IMG/VR virus record: IMGVR_UViG_3300037258_000125 | Span: 1 to 64,000 of that record | Source of the DNA: a virus | Strand: one strand, 5' to 3' | Length of the DNA stretch: 64,000 nucleotides | Position numbers and translations under genes: made by a program | Part shown: positions 34,964 to 42,982 of the stretch, one piece after another | How positions within the stretch are numbered: the first letter of the stretch is position 1 | Layout: each line of letters starts with the position of its first letter | The notes under the pieces: generated by a model | The model's database searches: none | What the model was told of the DNA's origin: nothing | Seen by the model: the letters and a program-made list of their open reading frames with translations, nothing else

Positions 34964-35280
34964 AGCTGTCCATGCTCCGATGCAAGCGCCTTGGATAATG
35001 ATTCCAAGATCGTGGCGAACTGTGTACTCAACTCTTTCATCCCTTCGAGAACGCTCACACGCGCCATTCTCTGACGGTGATCGAAGTTCTTGTTCAGCTC
35101 ATTCTGTAATGCCTTTCGGCCTTCCATACGGCCAGTATCCCCTGCGAGTAAACGAGCTACTCGGAGCTCTTCAACGTGCTTGGCACGTTCTTCGAGGATG
35201 ACTTGTCTGAGAGATCCAAGGGTGGTTCGCTTGACCTTCTTGGCCTTTGATTTGCTCGTTGCTCTATTCCTGTTGACCAT
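34960..35280 (-). CDS. Helical basic protein, unknown
   Basis: The 106-residue product follows GGAAGGA upstream of its ATG. It starts with a basic stretch (ATSKSKAKKVKRTTLG) and continues as long helices (EERAKHVEELRVARLL, ARVSVLEGMKELSTQF). Its first 124 bases overlap the 3' end of the HNH gene in another frame. Possibly nucleic-acid binding; family not recognised. Confidence 0.65.
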   Translation of the reverse strand: MVNRNRATSKSKAKKVKRTTLGSLRQVILEERAKHVEELRVARLLAGDTGRMEGRKALQNELNKNFDHRQRMARVSVLEGMKELSTQFATILESLSKALASEHGQL

Positions 35281-35762
35281 TTTACTTGAATCCTTCCTTC
35301 AAAATACGGTTGGTATCCTTGATTGTTTTCGATACGATCGATTGTGTGACCCGGCGACGGTCGTGGGCCGACAAACTCGAGGAAACGGTCGAAACCTTTA
35401 CCGTCAGGATTATTTTTGTGCCATTCTGCACAAACCTTGATTCCTCGGCCACCGTAGTCTTTGTAGCTAACATGATCTGGATCCTCTGTTCTCACGTGCA
35501 TCATATGCCAGATGCGGTATTCCTGGTTGTAGATAGTCTTGATCGTCTTCTTTGAACATCCACAGTCTACCTTCGGATTCCCTTTCCGGAGTAGATAGTA
35601 CTCTGGAATATCAAAGACAGAGTTGGGTCCTTTGCATTGACATTCAACATGCCATCTCTGTCTCATGTTGACTGCTGCCTTAGCATTATAGGGAAGCTTA
35701 CGTCGTAGGATAAGCTTTCCCATAATTTGGCCAGTAGATAGTTTTGGCTTTGGTGGAGCCAC
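35157..35762 (-). CDS. HNH-type homing endonuclease-like protein
   Basis: The 201-residue product has a Zn-type Cys pair (HVECQCKG, VDCGCSKK), then YRIWHMMHVRTEDP, YKDYGGRGIKVCAEW and GHTIDRIENNQGYQP with KWSTGIEQRANQR. These are the blocks of phage HNH endonucleases with DNA-binding C-termini. Such genes are often mobile. The last 40 residues (Ser/Lys-rich) overlap the next gene and may be dispensable, suggesting that the nuclease gene landed close to an existing gene. Confidence 0.8.
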   Translation of the reverse strand: MAPPKPKLSTGQIMGKLILRRKLPYNAKAAVNMRQRWHVECQCKGPNSVFDIPEYYLLRKGNPKVDCGCSKKTIKTIYNQEYRIWHMMHVRTEDPDHVSYKDYGGRGIKVCAEWHKNNPDGKGFDRFLEFVGPRPSPGHTIDRIENNQGYQPYFEGRIQVKWSTGIEQRANQRPRRSSEPPLDLSDKSSSKNVPSTLKSSE

Positions 35763-36214
35763 TAGTATGACCTCTTCTGGATCGGCATATCTTTGAGCTC
35801 TTGCTCTGTGAGATCCTTGATATTGATAACCTTAAATTGTTCCCATTCACCTACGTGAATGAACCAAGCAAGAATAATTGGTTGTCTCCTGATCGCGAAG
35901 AGCGCGTATCGATGATGCCCATCTACTAGATATCCATCAGGTCTACCATTGGTAAAGTTACCATCTAGGCAGAAGATGACGGGATCAAGATCTGTTCGAT
36001 GCCAGAGTTCTAACAACCGATCTTTACTAATGGCATTGTTTTTCACAAAGCTCTTTGCGAGAACCCGATCGACTGGTGTGCGAACTGCTTCGCGATTTGT
36101 CTTGAGACACCACTTACGAAGGGCTCCGCTATCAACATGTACGTTTGTGCCATCTTTACCGACAAACGTATAGATCGGATAGCCCGCAGGTAACTTTGAT
36201 CCATCAATTGCCAT
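35762..36214 (-). CDS. ParB/sulfiredoxin-fold protein
   Basis: About 150 residues from ATG 36214, preceded by GGGG; an ATG at 36244 lacks a ribosome site. The core PVIFCLDGNFTNGRPDGYLVDGHHRYALFAIRR, read in pieces as DGYLVDGHHRYAL, is the ParB-type nucleotide-binding signature (G-HHR) shared with ParB CTPases and phage ParB-like nucleases. It may be a nuclease or DNA-binding CTPase. The stop touches the HNH gene start. Confidence 0.7.
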   Translation of the reverse strand: MAIDGSKLPAGYPIYTFVGKDGTNVHVDSGALRKWCLKTNREAVRTPVDRVLAKSFVKNNAISKDRLLELWHRTDLDPVIFCLDGNFTNGRPDGYLVDGHHRYALFAIRRQPIILAWFIHVGEWEQFKVINIKDLTEQELKDMPIQKRSY

Positions 36215-36377
36215 GAGGTTTACCCCATTTAGAATCGGGATCATATTCTGGTTCAGGTGTGATATCGATTGGCTGTGACTTCAATTGAGCAGCCAACATC
36301 ATAGCTCTACCCTGAATTCGGGGAGCTACGGAGGGATTCGTTGCAATGTGCATAAGTAGTTCTAGGATAGTATCCAC
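36204..36377 (-). CDS. 57-residue protein, unknown
   Basis: GTG 36377 overlaps the upstream stop (TAGTG) and the frame runs to TGA at 36204-36206. The N-terminal half is helical (DTILELLMHIATNPSVAP, then RAMMLAAQLKS) and the end is Pro/Asp-rich (DITPEPEYDPDSKW). It slightly overlaps the ParB-like start. No family recognised. Confidence 0.6.
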   Translation of the reverse strand: MDTILELLMHIATNPSVAPRIQGRAMMLAAQLKSQPIDITPEPEYDPDSKWGKPHGN

Positions 36378-36826
36378 TACTTGATCACCTCATGATTTAC
36401 AGGTGTAAGTATCCCACCTCTAACAAGTGCAAGTATGTAATTGTCAATTCGACACTTCTCAATACGTTGCTGTGCAACTGCATGAGGTCCGAGTGTTTGA
36501 GCTGTGACAAGATCATTGTATCGAACTTCGAGCCTTGCAAGTTTGACTCGAGTTGATTGTCCCATCATGGACACACGAAACTTTTGCCAAGACTCTGCAT
36601 CGATTGCGTTATATACACAATCCTTGATGAATCCGATATCCCATGAATCGATACCGTACTCCCAACACCTTATGAGACTTGCACGTTTGCGCAGAGCAAT
36701 ATCTTCATCTTCGTCCTTACGACGAAGATGAGCGAATTTACGTGCGTACTCTTTGAAAGGTTTGATCGCCACTTGGAGTCCTGATCGTCTTGTAGAAGTC
36801 GTGCAGTACGCAGAAATCAGCTGCAC
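36377..36826 (-). CDS. Helical protein, first gene after the structured leader
   Basis: The frame opens at GTG 36826 (149 residues), but GTG 36772 has a better ribosome site (CAGGACTCCAA) and would give 131 residues. Mostly helical and charged: PFKEYARKFAHLRRKDEDED, WEYGIDSWDIGFIKDCVYNA, RVKLARLEVRYNDLVTAQTL. It is the first cistron of an operon whose long leader RNA (36838-37013) can fold extensively. Function unknown. Confidence 0.7.
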   Translation of the reverse strand: MQLISAYCTTSTRRSGLQVAIKPFKEYARKFAHLRRKDEDEDIALRKRASLIRCWEYGIDSWDIGFIKDCVYNAIDAESWQKFRVSMMGQSTRVKLARLEVRYNDLVTAQTLGPHAVAQQRIEKCRIDNYILALVRGGILTPVNHEVIK

Positions 36827-36837
36827 TTCTTCGTCGT

Positions 36838-37013
36838 AATTGGGTTTCGTCTACCCTCGAAACGTTCGAACCGAGTCGCTTTGCTCTTTCGCTGTCATTC
36901 GGCCTGTGTTTACCAGAGGCACCTAGGTGCGAGGTTTCAGAGTCGCCGAACAGACTAAAGAGGTTCGCTCGTGTAACAGATCCGAGAGTAGACGAAACCC
37001 AATCTTTCGATTG
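36838..37013 (-). ncRNA. Candidate long nested-hairpin leader RNA
   Basis: Reading leftward from the promoter, the leader opens with CAATC-GAAA-GATTG, then a 20-base arm at 36984-37003 pairs with 36839-36858 (19 of 20 positions). Inside lie further nested complementary blocks in matching order: ACG/CGT, CGAACC/GGTTCG, TCTTT/AAAGA, CTGT/ACAG and TCGGC/GCCGA, with GCAC-CTAG-GTGC at the tip. The last bases of the long stem compete with the GAAA hairpin. There is no open frame of note. It may be a regulatory leader, a stable small RNA or a new structured RNA class. Confidence 0.6.
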
Positions 37014-37020
37014 TACCTAA

Positions 37021-37050
37021 ATTATAACACAAAGCTTAGATGGTCATCAA
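37021..37050 (-). promoter_or_regulatory. Leftward promoter upstream of the structured leader
   Basis: -35 TTGATG (37045-37050) and -10 TATAAT (37021-37026), 18 bp apart. TTGACCATAATTTGGACTC abuts the -35, the clearest copy of the shared upstream block. Transcription should begin near 37014, at the base of the GAAA-capped hairpin. Confidence 0.85.
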
Positions 37051-37065
37051 GAGTCCAAATTATGG

Positions 37066-37572
37066 TCAAATGGTCTTAGCGTCTTTGTGGAACAATAGCC
37101 AATGTGCTCCGTGTCTAATAGCGTCACGGGCATGAACGAGTCCAGGAAGGTAAAGATCCCAGAGCTTCAACTTAGCATCTGTTGCAAATCCTTTACCGAT
37201 CTGAGCAGTCTGTTCATCGTTTGGGATGTCTCTAAGAATACAATGCGTTCTAAGGCACCCGATGATTTGAATAGTTGGTACGCGAGAGAAAGTATGTTCC
37301 TCCAGCTTCCACTTGTACACATGATAAGCTTCATAGACCACGAAGTTTGGTCTATAGGTATCCATCAAGTCCCTGAATGCAAACACAGCATTCTTTAAGG
37401 GCCATGTTGATTGTTGCCCTGCAAAGATAAGTTGGGCACCCACGATAGTATAATCGTATACAGCAATACCAGTTGTTTCCCCTGGATCTATACATAGAAG
37501 CCTGCCGGAAAAGGCATGACGCTTCTGTGAATGAATTAGTTTGCTAAGCGCGGGGAGTTGCAAGGGGAACAT
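37066..37572 (-). CDS. RuvC-like Holliday junction resolvase
   Basis: The 168-residue product has the RNase H fold of phage RuvC-like nucleases: RLLCIDPGETTGIAVYD with the first catalytic Asp, NFVVYEAYHVYK with the Glu after strand 4, and a C-terminal HARDAIRHGAHWLL with a further Asp. These four acids resolve branched DNA before packaging. It overlaps the upstream gene by 29 bases. Confidence 0.85.
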   Translation of the reverse strand: MFPLQLPALSKLIHSQKRHAFSGRLLCIDPGETTGIAVYDYTIVGAQLIFAGQQSTWPLKNAVFAFRDLMDTYRPNFVVYEAYHVYKWKLEEHTFSRVPTIQIIGCLRTHCILRDIPNDEQTAQIGKGFATDAKLKLWDLYLPGLVHARDAIRHGAHWLLFHKDAKTI

Positions 37573-37786
37573 AGATGTGCACCGCTGATGGTAATTCGTC
37601 CGCCCAGACTTGTAACCGCCCTAAACCGCTCCCTAAGACGATACCAGAAGATGAAAGGACAACACGGTTAAGGTTCTCATACGGTATGAGATGAGGTCTG
37701 TTGATCTCCCAGTGGAGCGTGAATGAGTACCTGAAACCTTCAGGGGCATCTGGATGAGCATTCGATTGGGTTTCAGTTGCGACCAT
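37544..37786 (-). CDS. Unknown 80-residue protein
   Basis: A beta-rich protein (GFRYSFTLHWEINRPHLIPY, LSSSGIVLGSGLGRLQVW) encoded between the terminator at 37801-37838 and the RuvC-like gene. No clear family. Expression probably depends on read-through of the terminator. Confidence 0.65.
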   Translation of the reverse strand: MVATETQSNAHPDAPEGFRYSFTLHWEINRPHLIPYENLNRVVLSSSGIVLGSGLGRLQVWADELPSAVHIYVPLATPRA

Positions 37787-37800
37787 GTCCTCACCTAGTT

Positions 37801-37838
37801 AGAAAAATCCCTCCTGCAGGGGTACCACAGGAGGGATT
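37801..37838 (-). terminator. Rho-independent terminator after the 118-residue gene
   Basis: Leftward, AATCCCTCCTG / CAGGAGGGATT forms an 11-bp perfect stem (loop 11) followed by TTTTTCTAA. It isolates the GC-rich-codon gene at 37871-38227, probably as a very abundant short transcript. Confidence 0.9.
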
Positions 37839-37870
37839 GAGCCCTAAACTCTGAACTTACGTAAAGAGTC

Positions 37871-38227
37871 TTAGGCCTGCTCACCAGCTTCGGCAGGCGC
37901 CGGCTTCGCAGGACCACCTTCGAGATCCTTGGTCGCAGCGAACACGATCTGGTACGTGACCTTCTTCGTGTTGCCTTGCAGACCCTGCAAGCGCGTGCAT
38001 TCCTTGGCGATCGGACCGCGGCCCATCTTGTTGTTCTGCCACAGTTCGCGGATGAGGTCGATACGCTTCACCTGCGTACCATCGCGACCCGGATAGTGTT
38101 GGTCGAGGGTAATCAGAATGTGGCGATCGTCCGAAGCATTCGCAGTCGGCGGAGCAGCAGGCGGATTCGCGGCAGCAGTTGCAGTCCCAGTGTTGGGCGA
38201 AGCGCCCTCTTTGTCGTGCTTGGCCAT
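37871..38227 (-). CDS. GPIAK/YQ-family small protein, abundant (paralog 1)
   Basis: A 118-residue protein with disordered Ala/Pro-rich ends and a helical core: RIDLIRELWQNNKMGRGPIAK followed by KKVTYQIVFAATK. The same order of blocks (T/R-x-IR-x-L, G-GPIAK-x-L, then YQ-x-V-RN) occurs in three other proteins of this window. Codons are GC-rich, the ribosome site is GGGAGG, and its own promoter and terminator flank it, so high expression is likely. A DNA-binding or nucleoid-type role is inferred. Confidence 0.75.
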   Translation of the reverse strand: MAKHDKEGASPNTGTATAAANPPAAPPTANASDDRHILITLDQHYPGRDGTQVKRIDLIRELWQNNKMGRGPIAKECTRLQGLQGNTKKVTYQIVFAATKDLEGGPAKPAPAEAGEQA

Positions 38228-38305
38228 GGTGGCCTCCCGTGTTGTGATGTTCCAGCGGAAAGATGGGTTACATCGGATTGAATCTAAGATTCACTCTACC
38301 CACAG

Positions 38306-38335
38306 ATTATATATGGGGTTCTTAGTGGCAATCAA
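38306..38335 (-). promoter_or_regulatory. Leftward promoter for the 118-residue gene
   Basis: -35 TTGATT (38330-38335) and -10 TATAAT (38306-38311), 18 bp apart. A TTTGACCATCATAAAG block lies just upstream, variant of the common element. Confidence 0.8.
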
Positions 38336-38365
38336 CAACTTTATGATGGTCAAATTCTGGTAGAC

Positions 38366-40759
38366 CTAACCTTTCCTGGCAATACTATTCTGTCGTGCCA
38401 TGATGGAATAGTGCATTCGGTTGTTGACCTTTCTAAGCTCGGTAATACCAGTAAGGGATCTGACCAACGCTTTATTAGTCATAAGATAACGCCCCAACTT
38501 TCTGGTATTAGTTAACATATCGCACTTATCGAACTCATCCTCACCAAGTGCCCAACCTGAAATCTCCGAGGCGCCAAAGCTATTCGGGATATGTTGCTTG
38601 GGTTGGGTTGCAAAGCTAATGAGCCCTTCAAGTACCCAATCGTTCTCTGATACGACACGATTGGTCATATTCGATAGATAGTCCACAACCCAATCAGGCT
38701 TAATCCCGAACACTTTGGCCATTGTCATCATGGCCTGTTCGAAATGAATGAGCCTATATTTAGCTGTGTACCTCGGCTGCCAGTCCTTTCGTACCTGCTG
38801 AAAGAACCGTTGGAGTACAAGGAAATGGTGAGCAAGCCAAGCTTCACGACCACCATGTCTCTTGAGCTGTTGGCTCTTCCATTCTGAATTGTACGTTATG
38901 TTCCCGTCCGCTGTGGACTTGTCAAATTCGAGTACCATCGACCGTTGTAACAAGTCAGCGTTTTGAAAGGGCTGTCTAATAGCTGTAATAGCAAAGACAG
39001 CTCTAACTGGGAATCGTATAAGGTCGGCATTTGTGTAGTACTTACGCTGCTCAATAGTCGGTGAGGGTTCAGTGACGAGACGACAGATCTCGTCGGATAA
39101 CCGCTGCCGAAGCTGGTGGTCGATGAGTTGTACGTTGTCCGTAACATGAAGACCTCCCGTGTTAGCTACAGAGGCGTGCCAATCTTTAAGATCAGCAGGA
39201 GCGTTACGAAGATGAGCAGTACCTGTGAGAATCGATAGGCGAAGCTCTTGTAAGGTTGATTTGCCCGATCCAGACTCTCCCACAATAAGTTCGACTGGCA
39301 ACTGCATACCACGCCATCGGTGCAAGAATGGAGACATGTAATACAGTAGAGAGGTTGCGATACGCTGTCTCTCTTGATCATGGAGCCTCACTTCCGATAG
39401 GGTATCACCCCACCAATTAGGCATACGGTGCCCGTCCTCGTCTAGCTCGCGGAGGTACTCTAGTAGTAGTGGTTCATTGATAGGCTCAACTTGACCTGCT
39501 TCGAACAGAATGCCACCGACACCATTATTCCATACCTTAATCGAATCCGCTGATACCGAGACGAATCGCGAATCCGAGATTTGAAGGAACACTACATCTT
39601 TAGGATCTTCTGGTCGAGCAAAGATCTTATAAGGAGTGACATTGTCGATGGGGGGCTCTGAAGAGAATTGAGTGCCAATCCAGATAAGGGCTTTTTGATC
39701 GACGGCTGAGAGCCCATAGTGTTGGTATAGAAATTGGGAGAATGGCACCTCAAATCCAACGTTAGCTCCAACTGAGAATGTAGCTTGGAACAGTTTTTTA
39801 GTGACAGCGTCGAAGTAATAGACAAGTCCAGAGTCAGATCTAAATCGAGCTCCGTTTGTGTCGAGATCGGATAAGATGGCCATTGCGACATTCATATGCT
39901 CCTTGCGGGTGAGCTTGCTCCGCTGAAGGCGTGAAGCAACAAATTCCCGAATGTTAGGATGCTTGGGGAAAGCTGATCGAAGGGCTATGAGCTTATTGAT
40001 GAGCGAGAGCGTCTTATTGAGCCCTTCATGTTTTAGGAAATCGTCCAGAGCAACCTTTTGCTTGGTATAGGACGATTTTGCAATCTGCGGTAGGATGAGC
40101 TGCCTAATATGATCAAAGGCGATTCCTTTGAACCGGAGCTCAAATCCCAACGTTGCTGCAGCTCGTTGAACGGAGGATTTAGTACCTCCTGCTTCATCAG
40201 AGTCATAACAGATAATGATCTGTTTCTTGTGCAATAGGCAAAGGTCGAAGAACTCTTGCATACCTATTGCTAGGTTGGATGCGATATCTTCCGACGACTG
40301 CTGTGTTGATGGGAGCTTCGCCTGAACAGTATCTCCCTTGCCTACCGTAAGTGAAGTCTCCTTTGGCAGAGTAACAATACGATTACGCCAACTATCAACA
40401 CCACCAAGGCCAATACACGGAATACCTTGTTTACACGCTGCCGCCGCTTTCTTTTCGCCCTCCGTAATGAGGACGTATGGCTTGAGGTCAAATACCTTTC
40501 TGAAGTCCTTCGGGAAGTAAACATGATTAGGGGTATCCTTAACCTGTTGATACTTCGGTGTATGATCGAAGAGCTTGACACGATAGAAAGGGAGTGGTCT
40601 ACCCAAGTGATTGAAGTACGGGATGACGTACCCGTTCAGATGGAAATTGATCGAAGCAGCAGCTCGCTCACTAGGATCTAATATCCTAGCCTGAAGGTCG
40701 TCAGGGACAAGTCCTGATGACGCTAGATCATCATACATCAACTGACTTGGATCTGACAT
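38366..40759 (-). CDS. Primase-helicase (TOPRIM-like plus SF3/DUF927-like)
   Basis: The 797-residue protein joins a TOPRIM-like primase half (YVLITEGEKKAAAACKQG with acidic EGEKKA, and IIICYDSDEAGGTKSS with DSD) to an ATPase half with Walker A LIVGESGSGKSTLQEL and a later GGLHVTDNVQLID Walker-B-like segment. This matches virulent phage replicative primase-helicases related to DUF3854/DUF927 proteins. It would unwind and prime DNA for PolA. Its start overlaps the upstream wHTH gene stop (TGATG). Confidence 0.85.
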   Translation of the reverse strand: MSDPSQLMYDDLASSGLVPDDLQARILDPSERAAASINFHLNGYVIPYFNHLGRPLPFYRVKLFDHTPKYQQVKDTPNHVYFPKDFRKVFDLKPYVLITEGEKKAAAACKQGIPCIGLGGVDSWRNRIVTLPKETSLTVGKGDTVQAKLPSTQQSSEDIASNLAIGMQEFFDLCLLHKKQIIICYDSDEAGGTKSSVQRAAATLGFELRFKGIAFDHIRQLILPQIAKSSYTKQKVALDDFLKHEGLNKTLSLINKLIALRSAFPKHPNIREFVASRLQRSKLTRKEHMNVAMAILSDLDTNGARFRSDSGLVYYFDAVTKKLFQATFSVGANVGFEVPFSQFLYQHYGLSAVDQKALIWIGTQFSSEPPIDNVTPYKIFARPEDPKDVVFLQISDSRFVSVSADSIKVWNNGVGGILFEAGQVEPINEPLLLEYLRELDEDGHRMPNWWGDTLSEVRLHDQERQRIATSLLYYMSPFLHRWRGMQLPVELIVGESGSGKSTLQELRLSILTGTAHLRNAPADLKDWHASVANTGGLHVTDNVQLIDHQLRQRLSDEICRLVTEPSPTIEQRKYYTNADLIRFPVRAVFAITAIRQPFQNADLLQRSMVLEFDKSTADGNITYNSEWKSQQLKRHGGREAWLAHHFLVLQRFFQQVRKDWQPRYTAKYRLIHFEQAMMTMAKVFGIKPDWVVDYLSNMTNRVVSENDWVLEGLISFATQPKQHIPNSFGASEISGWALGEDEFDKCDMLTNTRKLGRYLMTNKALVRSLTGITELRKVNNRMHYSIMARQNSIARKG

Positions 40760-41037
40760 CAGGCTGCTTTTTGTACCAGAGAGATGATGGTGTGAACGGT
40801 ATTTCGTCCACTCGGGAGTTGAGCATGCTGTTGAACTTGATCAACGATACCCTGTTCAACAAGCTCTGCGAGTATCGGACGCCAAACGTTTGGTGCAACA
40901 TTTGGACCAATCGCAGCTTGCAGCATCCCCGGGCTGATCTTCGGATAGACGGTCAGGAAGTGAATGATCTTTTCCCGGACGTCTTTCACATACTCTTCAG
41001 CAGCCAATTGAGCTGTGTCGTGGTTGGTCTCGTTCAT
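40759..41037 (-). CDS. Winged-helix-like small protein upstream of primase
   Basis: A 92-residue protein whose segments VREKIIHFLTVYPKISPGML, NVWRPILAELVEQGIV and GRNTVHTIISLV form a likely winged helix. It is coupled to both neighbours (ATGA at the start, TGATG at the end), suggesting work with the primase-helicase, for example as loader or regulator. Confidence 0.7.
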   Translation of the reverse strand: MNETNHDTAQLAAEEYVKDVREKIIHFLTVYPKISPGMLQAAIGPNVAPNVWRPILAELVEQGIVDQVQQHAQLPSGRNTVHTIISLVQKAA

Positions 41038-41366
41038 GATACGCTTATCTCCTTTTGAACTGCCAGGACAATTTCGTCCAGGTCTATCCTGTACTTTGAA
41101 GGAATATGCTTAAGCAATTGACGCTTCGTTCCGTAAGCTTGTTTCTCCCCAATCGCGAAGCCGTGTTCTTGGAACTCTGACTTGTTCGGACGAATAACTT
41201 TGACGATCCAAGCATGTGTGAGGATCGCCGTGTATTTCGTAGAACCTAACGCTCCTGGACGATAGGCTCTTGAGTCTACGACGGTACCATCAGAGAACGT
41301 TGCCTGATAGACTATCGCTGCTGGTTCGGGTGTATCCTGATCTGTTGATCCGGATGTCCGTTGCAT
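41034..41366 (-). CDS. Unknown protein of about 110 residues
   Basis: The frame can open at 41468, but ATG 41366 is preferred because the first 34 codons (basic, low-complexity) overlap the 3' part of the previous gene. Core: AAIVYQATFSDGTVVDSRAY, ILTHAWIVKVI and IPSKYRIDLDEIVLAVQKE. Looks like a small alpha/beta domain. No family recognised. Confidence 0.65.
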   Translation of the reverse strand: MQRTSGSTDQDTPEPAAIVYQATFSDGTVVDSRAYRPGALGSTKYTAILTHAWIVKVIRPNKSEFQEHGFAIGEKQAYGTKRQLLKHIPSKYRIDLDEIVLAVQKEISVS

Positions 41367-41605
41367 CCTGCCGTTTCCCACCGCAGATATGCCTTTCGAT
41401 CGTGGACGGGCGCTTCGCCTTCGAAGGGTATCACTAAGTGACATATCCCATGCTGGATCCAATTGCATGCGTCGTATCCTCCACAGATCTTTCTAGCTTG
41501 TGATAGTGGTACGTAGCTCTCTTGGACCTTCCCATGATAAGGATGATCATAAAACGCTTGAGGAGTAGCAACAGCAATCTGTAACGCTACGACTGCCCAC
41601 CTCAT
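41312..41605 (-). CDS. Secreted-type protein with degenerate metallopeptidase motif
   Basis: The 97-residue product opens with a hydrophobic, signal-like leader (RWAVVALQIAVATPQAF). Its Cys-rich core (CGGYDACNWIQHGICHLVIP) and RWETAGCNGHP resemble small bacterial proteins with an HExxHCNGWP zinc motif, but both His of HExxH are replaced (WETAG). It is probably inactive as a peptidase. It starts in a TAATG overlap with the 37-residue gene. Confidence 0.6.
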   Translation of the reverse strand: MRWAVVALQIAVATPQAFYDHPYHGKVQESYVPLSQARKICGGYDACNWIQHGICHLVIPFEGEAPVHDRKAYLRWETAGCNGHPDQQIRIHPNQQR

Positions 41606-41718
41606 TAGAAGTCTCGATCCTCCACACGGCCACAGCTATCTCGGTAGAAACGAAGCTCTAACAACTCCTTGAGCAAATCTTCTGCGAGACACTGTGTATC
41701 CCTGTTTAAGTACAGCAT
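41605..41718 (-). CDS. 37-residue protein, unknown
   Basis: ATG 41718 follows AAGGAAGGGG and the frame ends in TAATG with the next gene. Product: YLNRDTQCLAEDLLKELL then RFYRDSCGRVEDRDF; helical with two Cys. Support comes from the ribosome site and coupling. Confidence 0.6.
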   Translation of the reverse strand: MLYLNRDTQCLAEDLLKELLELRFYRDSCGRVEDRDF

Positions 41719-41777
41719 GTAAAGTATCCCCTTCCTTGTAGGGAATAAAACATGATCCTGCGGGACTTCCGAAATAC

Positions 41778-42125
41778 TCATATCGGTTTCGCGAAGCCGG
41801 CTGCTCCTACAGGACGTTCGAGAATCTTCAAGGTCGTATATCGTGAGACCTTGAGAAACCCTTTCGCGATCAGATCGTCACGAGAGAAGGCAGACTTGAT
41901 TGCGTCCGTATCAAGTCTCTCGCTGGTGACTTCGGTAAGTTGGCCTGTGTGCTTTTCCGACTCGATAGAGGTTGCACCTTCTGGCATACGAGCATCCATA
42001 GCCTCTTTGTAGAGACCTTCAAGGAACTTGGCATCCTTCTGAATGTCTCTCTGTTCCTTCACCTTATCCAGTAGAGACCCTAAGGTCTCGTTCGCCAAAT
42101 TCGGTAATACTCGTTCCTTAGCCAT
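41778..42125 (-). CDS. Unknown 115-residue helical protein
   Basis: ATG 42125 follows a perfect AGGAGG; the frame extends further upstream but without a start signal. Helical and charged (GSLLDKVKEQRDIQKDAKFL, DAIKSAFSRDDLIAKGFLKV). Its style suggests a small soluble protein of the replication region. No family recognised. Confidence 0.7.
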   Translation of the reverse strand: MAKERVLPNLANETLGSLLDKVKEQRDIQKDAKFLEGLYKEAMDARMPEGATSIESEKHTGQLTEVTSERLDTDAIKSAFSRDDLIAKGFLKVSRYTTLKILERPVGAAGFAKPI

Positions 42126-42141
42126 CTTTTTACCTCCTGTG

Positions 42142-42447
42142 TTATTCGAATGATGGATCATGCATTGCAAGGGAGAATGCTCCTGCGGGCGAACCTATCC
42201 CACCAGTATATTCAGTACTACCACATTCGGGGCAAGGTGTATTCGTCTCATTGTTAGGTCCGAACTGACCTACAATATAAGTCCCGCACTTTGCACATTC
42301 AGTTTCATACGAATTCGGATCGAGCTTATCCCAATCTTCCCTCGTTGTAGTCTTTGTAACATGAACTAGTACACCTTCAGGTAAGGCTTTACCTTCGATG
42401 ATTGCGGTCATAGTCTCTTTGAGCTTTTCCTTATCCTGATCACTCAT
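42142..42447 (-). CDS. Zinc-ribbon-like protein
   Basis: The 101-residue protein has ETECAKCGTYIVGQF and TPCPECGSTEY, two CxxC pairs 22-23 residues apart that should bind zinc. The N-terminal 50 residues are acidic and helical. It starts in an ATGA overlap with a second zinc-ribbon gene. Possible nucleic-acid or transcription-complex binding; function unknown. Confidence 0.7.
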   Translation of the reverse strand: MSDQDKEKLKETMTAIIEGKALPEGVLVHVTKTTTREDWDKLDPNSYETECAKCGTYIVGQFGPNNETNTPCPECGSTEYTGGIGSPAGAFSLAMHDPSFE

Positions 42448-42665
42448 GACTTTATCTCGGTTGCGCCCGGATAGGCTTGTTCGAATGAGAGTCTGGGTCT
42501 AGGGTCACGATAACCACACACCCTGCATCTCTGTTGCGGTAGTAGGATCGTGGGAGACGCCTTCGGCAACTTGATAGTACACGTAGGGCAAGCGATACCA
42601 TATTTGGCTCGCCGCTCTTTACGCATCTTGTTCAAGTCGTTAAAGACGTCTCCCATGTCACCCAT
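42444..42665 (-). CDS. Small zinc-ribbon protein
   Basis: A 73-residue product with KYGIACPTCTIKLP and QQRCRVCGYRDP (two CxxC pairs about 20 apart), N-terminal helix and no membrane segment. Adjacent to another zinc-ribbon gene by ATGA overlap. Function unknown. Confidence 0.7.
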   Translation of the reverse strand: MGDMGDVFNDLNKMRKERRAKYGIACPTCTIKLPKASPTILLPQQRCRVCGYRDPRPRLSFEQAYPGATEIKS

Positions 42666-42671
42666 GGATAA

Positions 42672-42932
42672 CTACTCCTTGCTGCCGTCGTCCTCGACAT
42701 CATCGAAGCTGAACGAATCGAGGCTGTTCAGATCGATCTTGGTTTCGAGATCGCCGGCGTCGTAGATCGTCATGACGGTAATGTCAGCAGTCTCGATGAC
42801 AGACTGGAGAGTCCAGTTGTCATTCTTGAACTGGTGGAAGTTGGCAACATTCGCAGCATCGGGAGCTTTGATAATGCACATCTGTTGCTCGACGTTTTCG
42901 TCCTCGTAGAAAACCAGAAAACTCTTATTCAT
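42672..42932 (-). CDS. Unknown acidic protein with GC-rich codons
   Basis: The 86-residue protein resembles a small alpha/beta domain (SFLVFYEDENVEQQMCIIKA, TLQSVIETADITVMTIYDAG) with an acidic Asp/Ser end (SFDDVEDDGSKE). Codon use is more GC-rich than its neighbours, suggesting high expression. AGGAGG precedes the ATG. Confidence 0.7.
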   Translation of the reverse strand: MNKSFLVFYEDENVEQQMCIIKAPDAANVANFHQFKNDNWTLQSVIETADITVMTIYDAGDLETKIDLNSLDSFSFDDVEDDGSKE

Positions 42933-42982
42933 TGTAGTCCTCCTCTTCCGCGACCGAGGTTATCCCAGCCGTCTGAAGCTCG

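Noticed and set aside
36859-36880. GGTTCGAAC word suggesting a tRNA T-arm in the leader region
   Set aside because: No acceptor, D- or anticodon stem in the right spacing; the bases pair instead with CGAACC in the nested hairpin.
36838-37013. Group I intron or ribozyme for the leader structure
   Set aside because: Too short, no P/Q/R/S conserved core that I can see and no interrupted gene on both sides.
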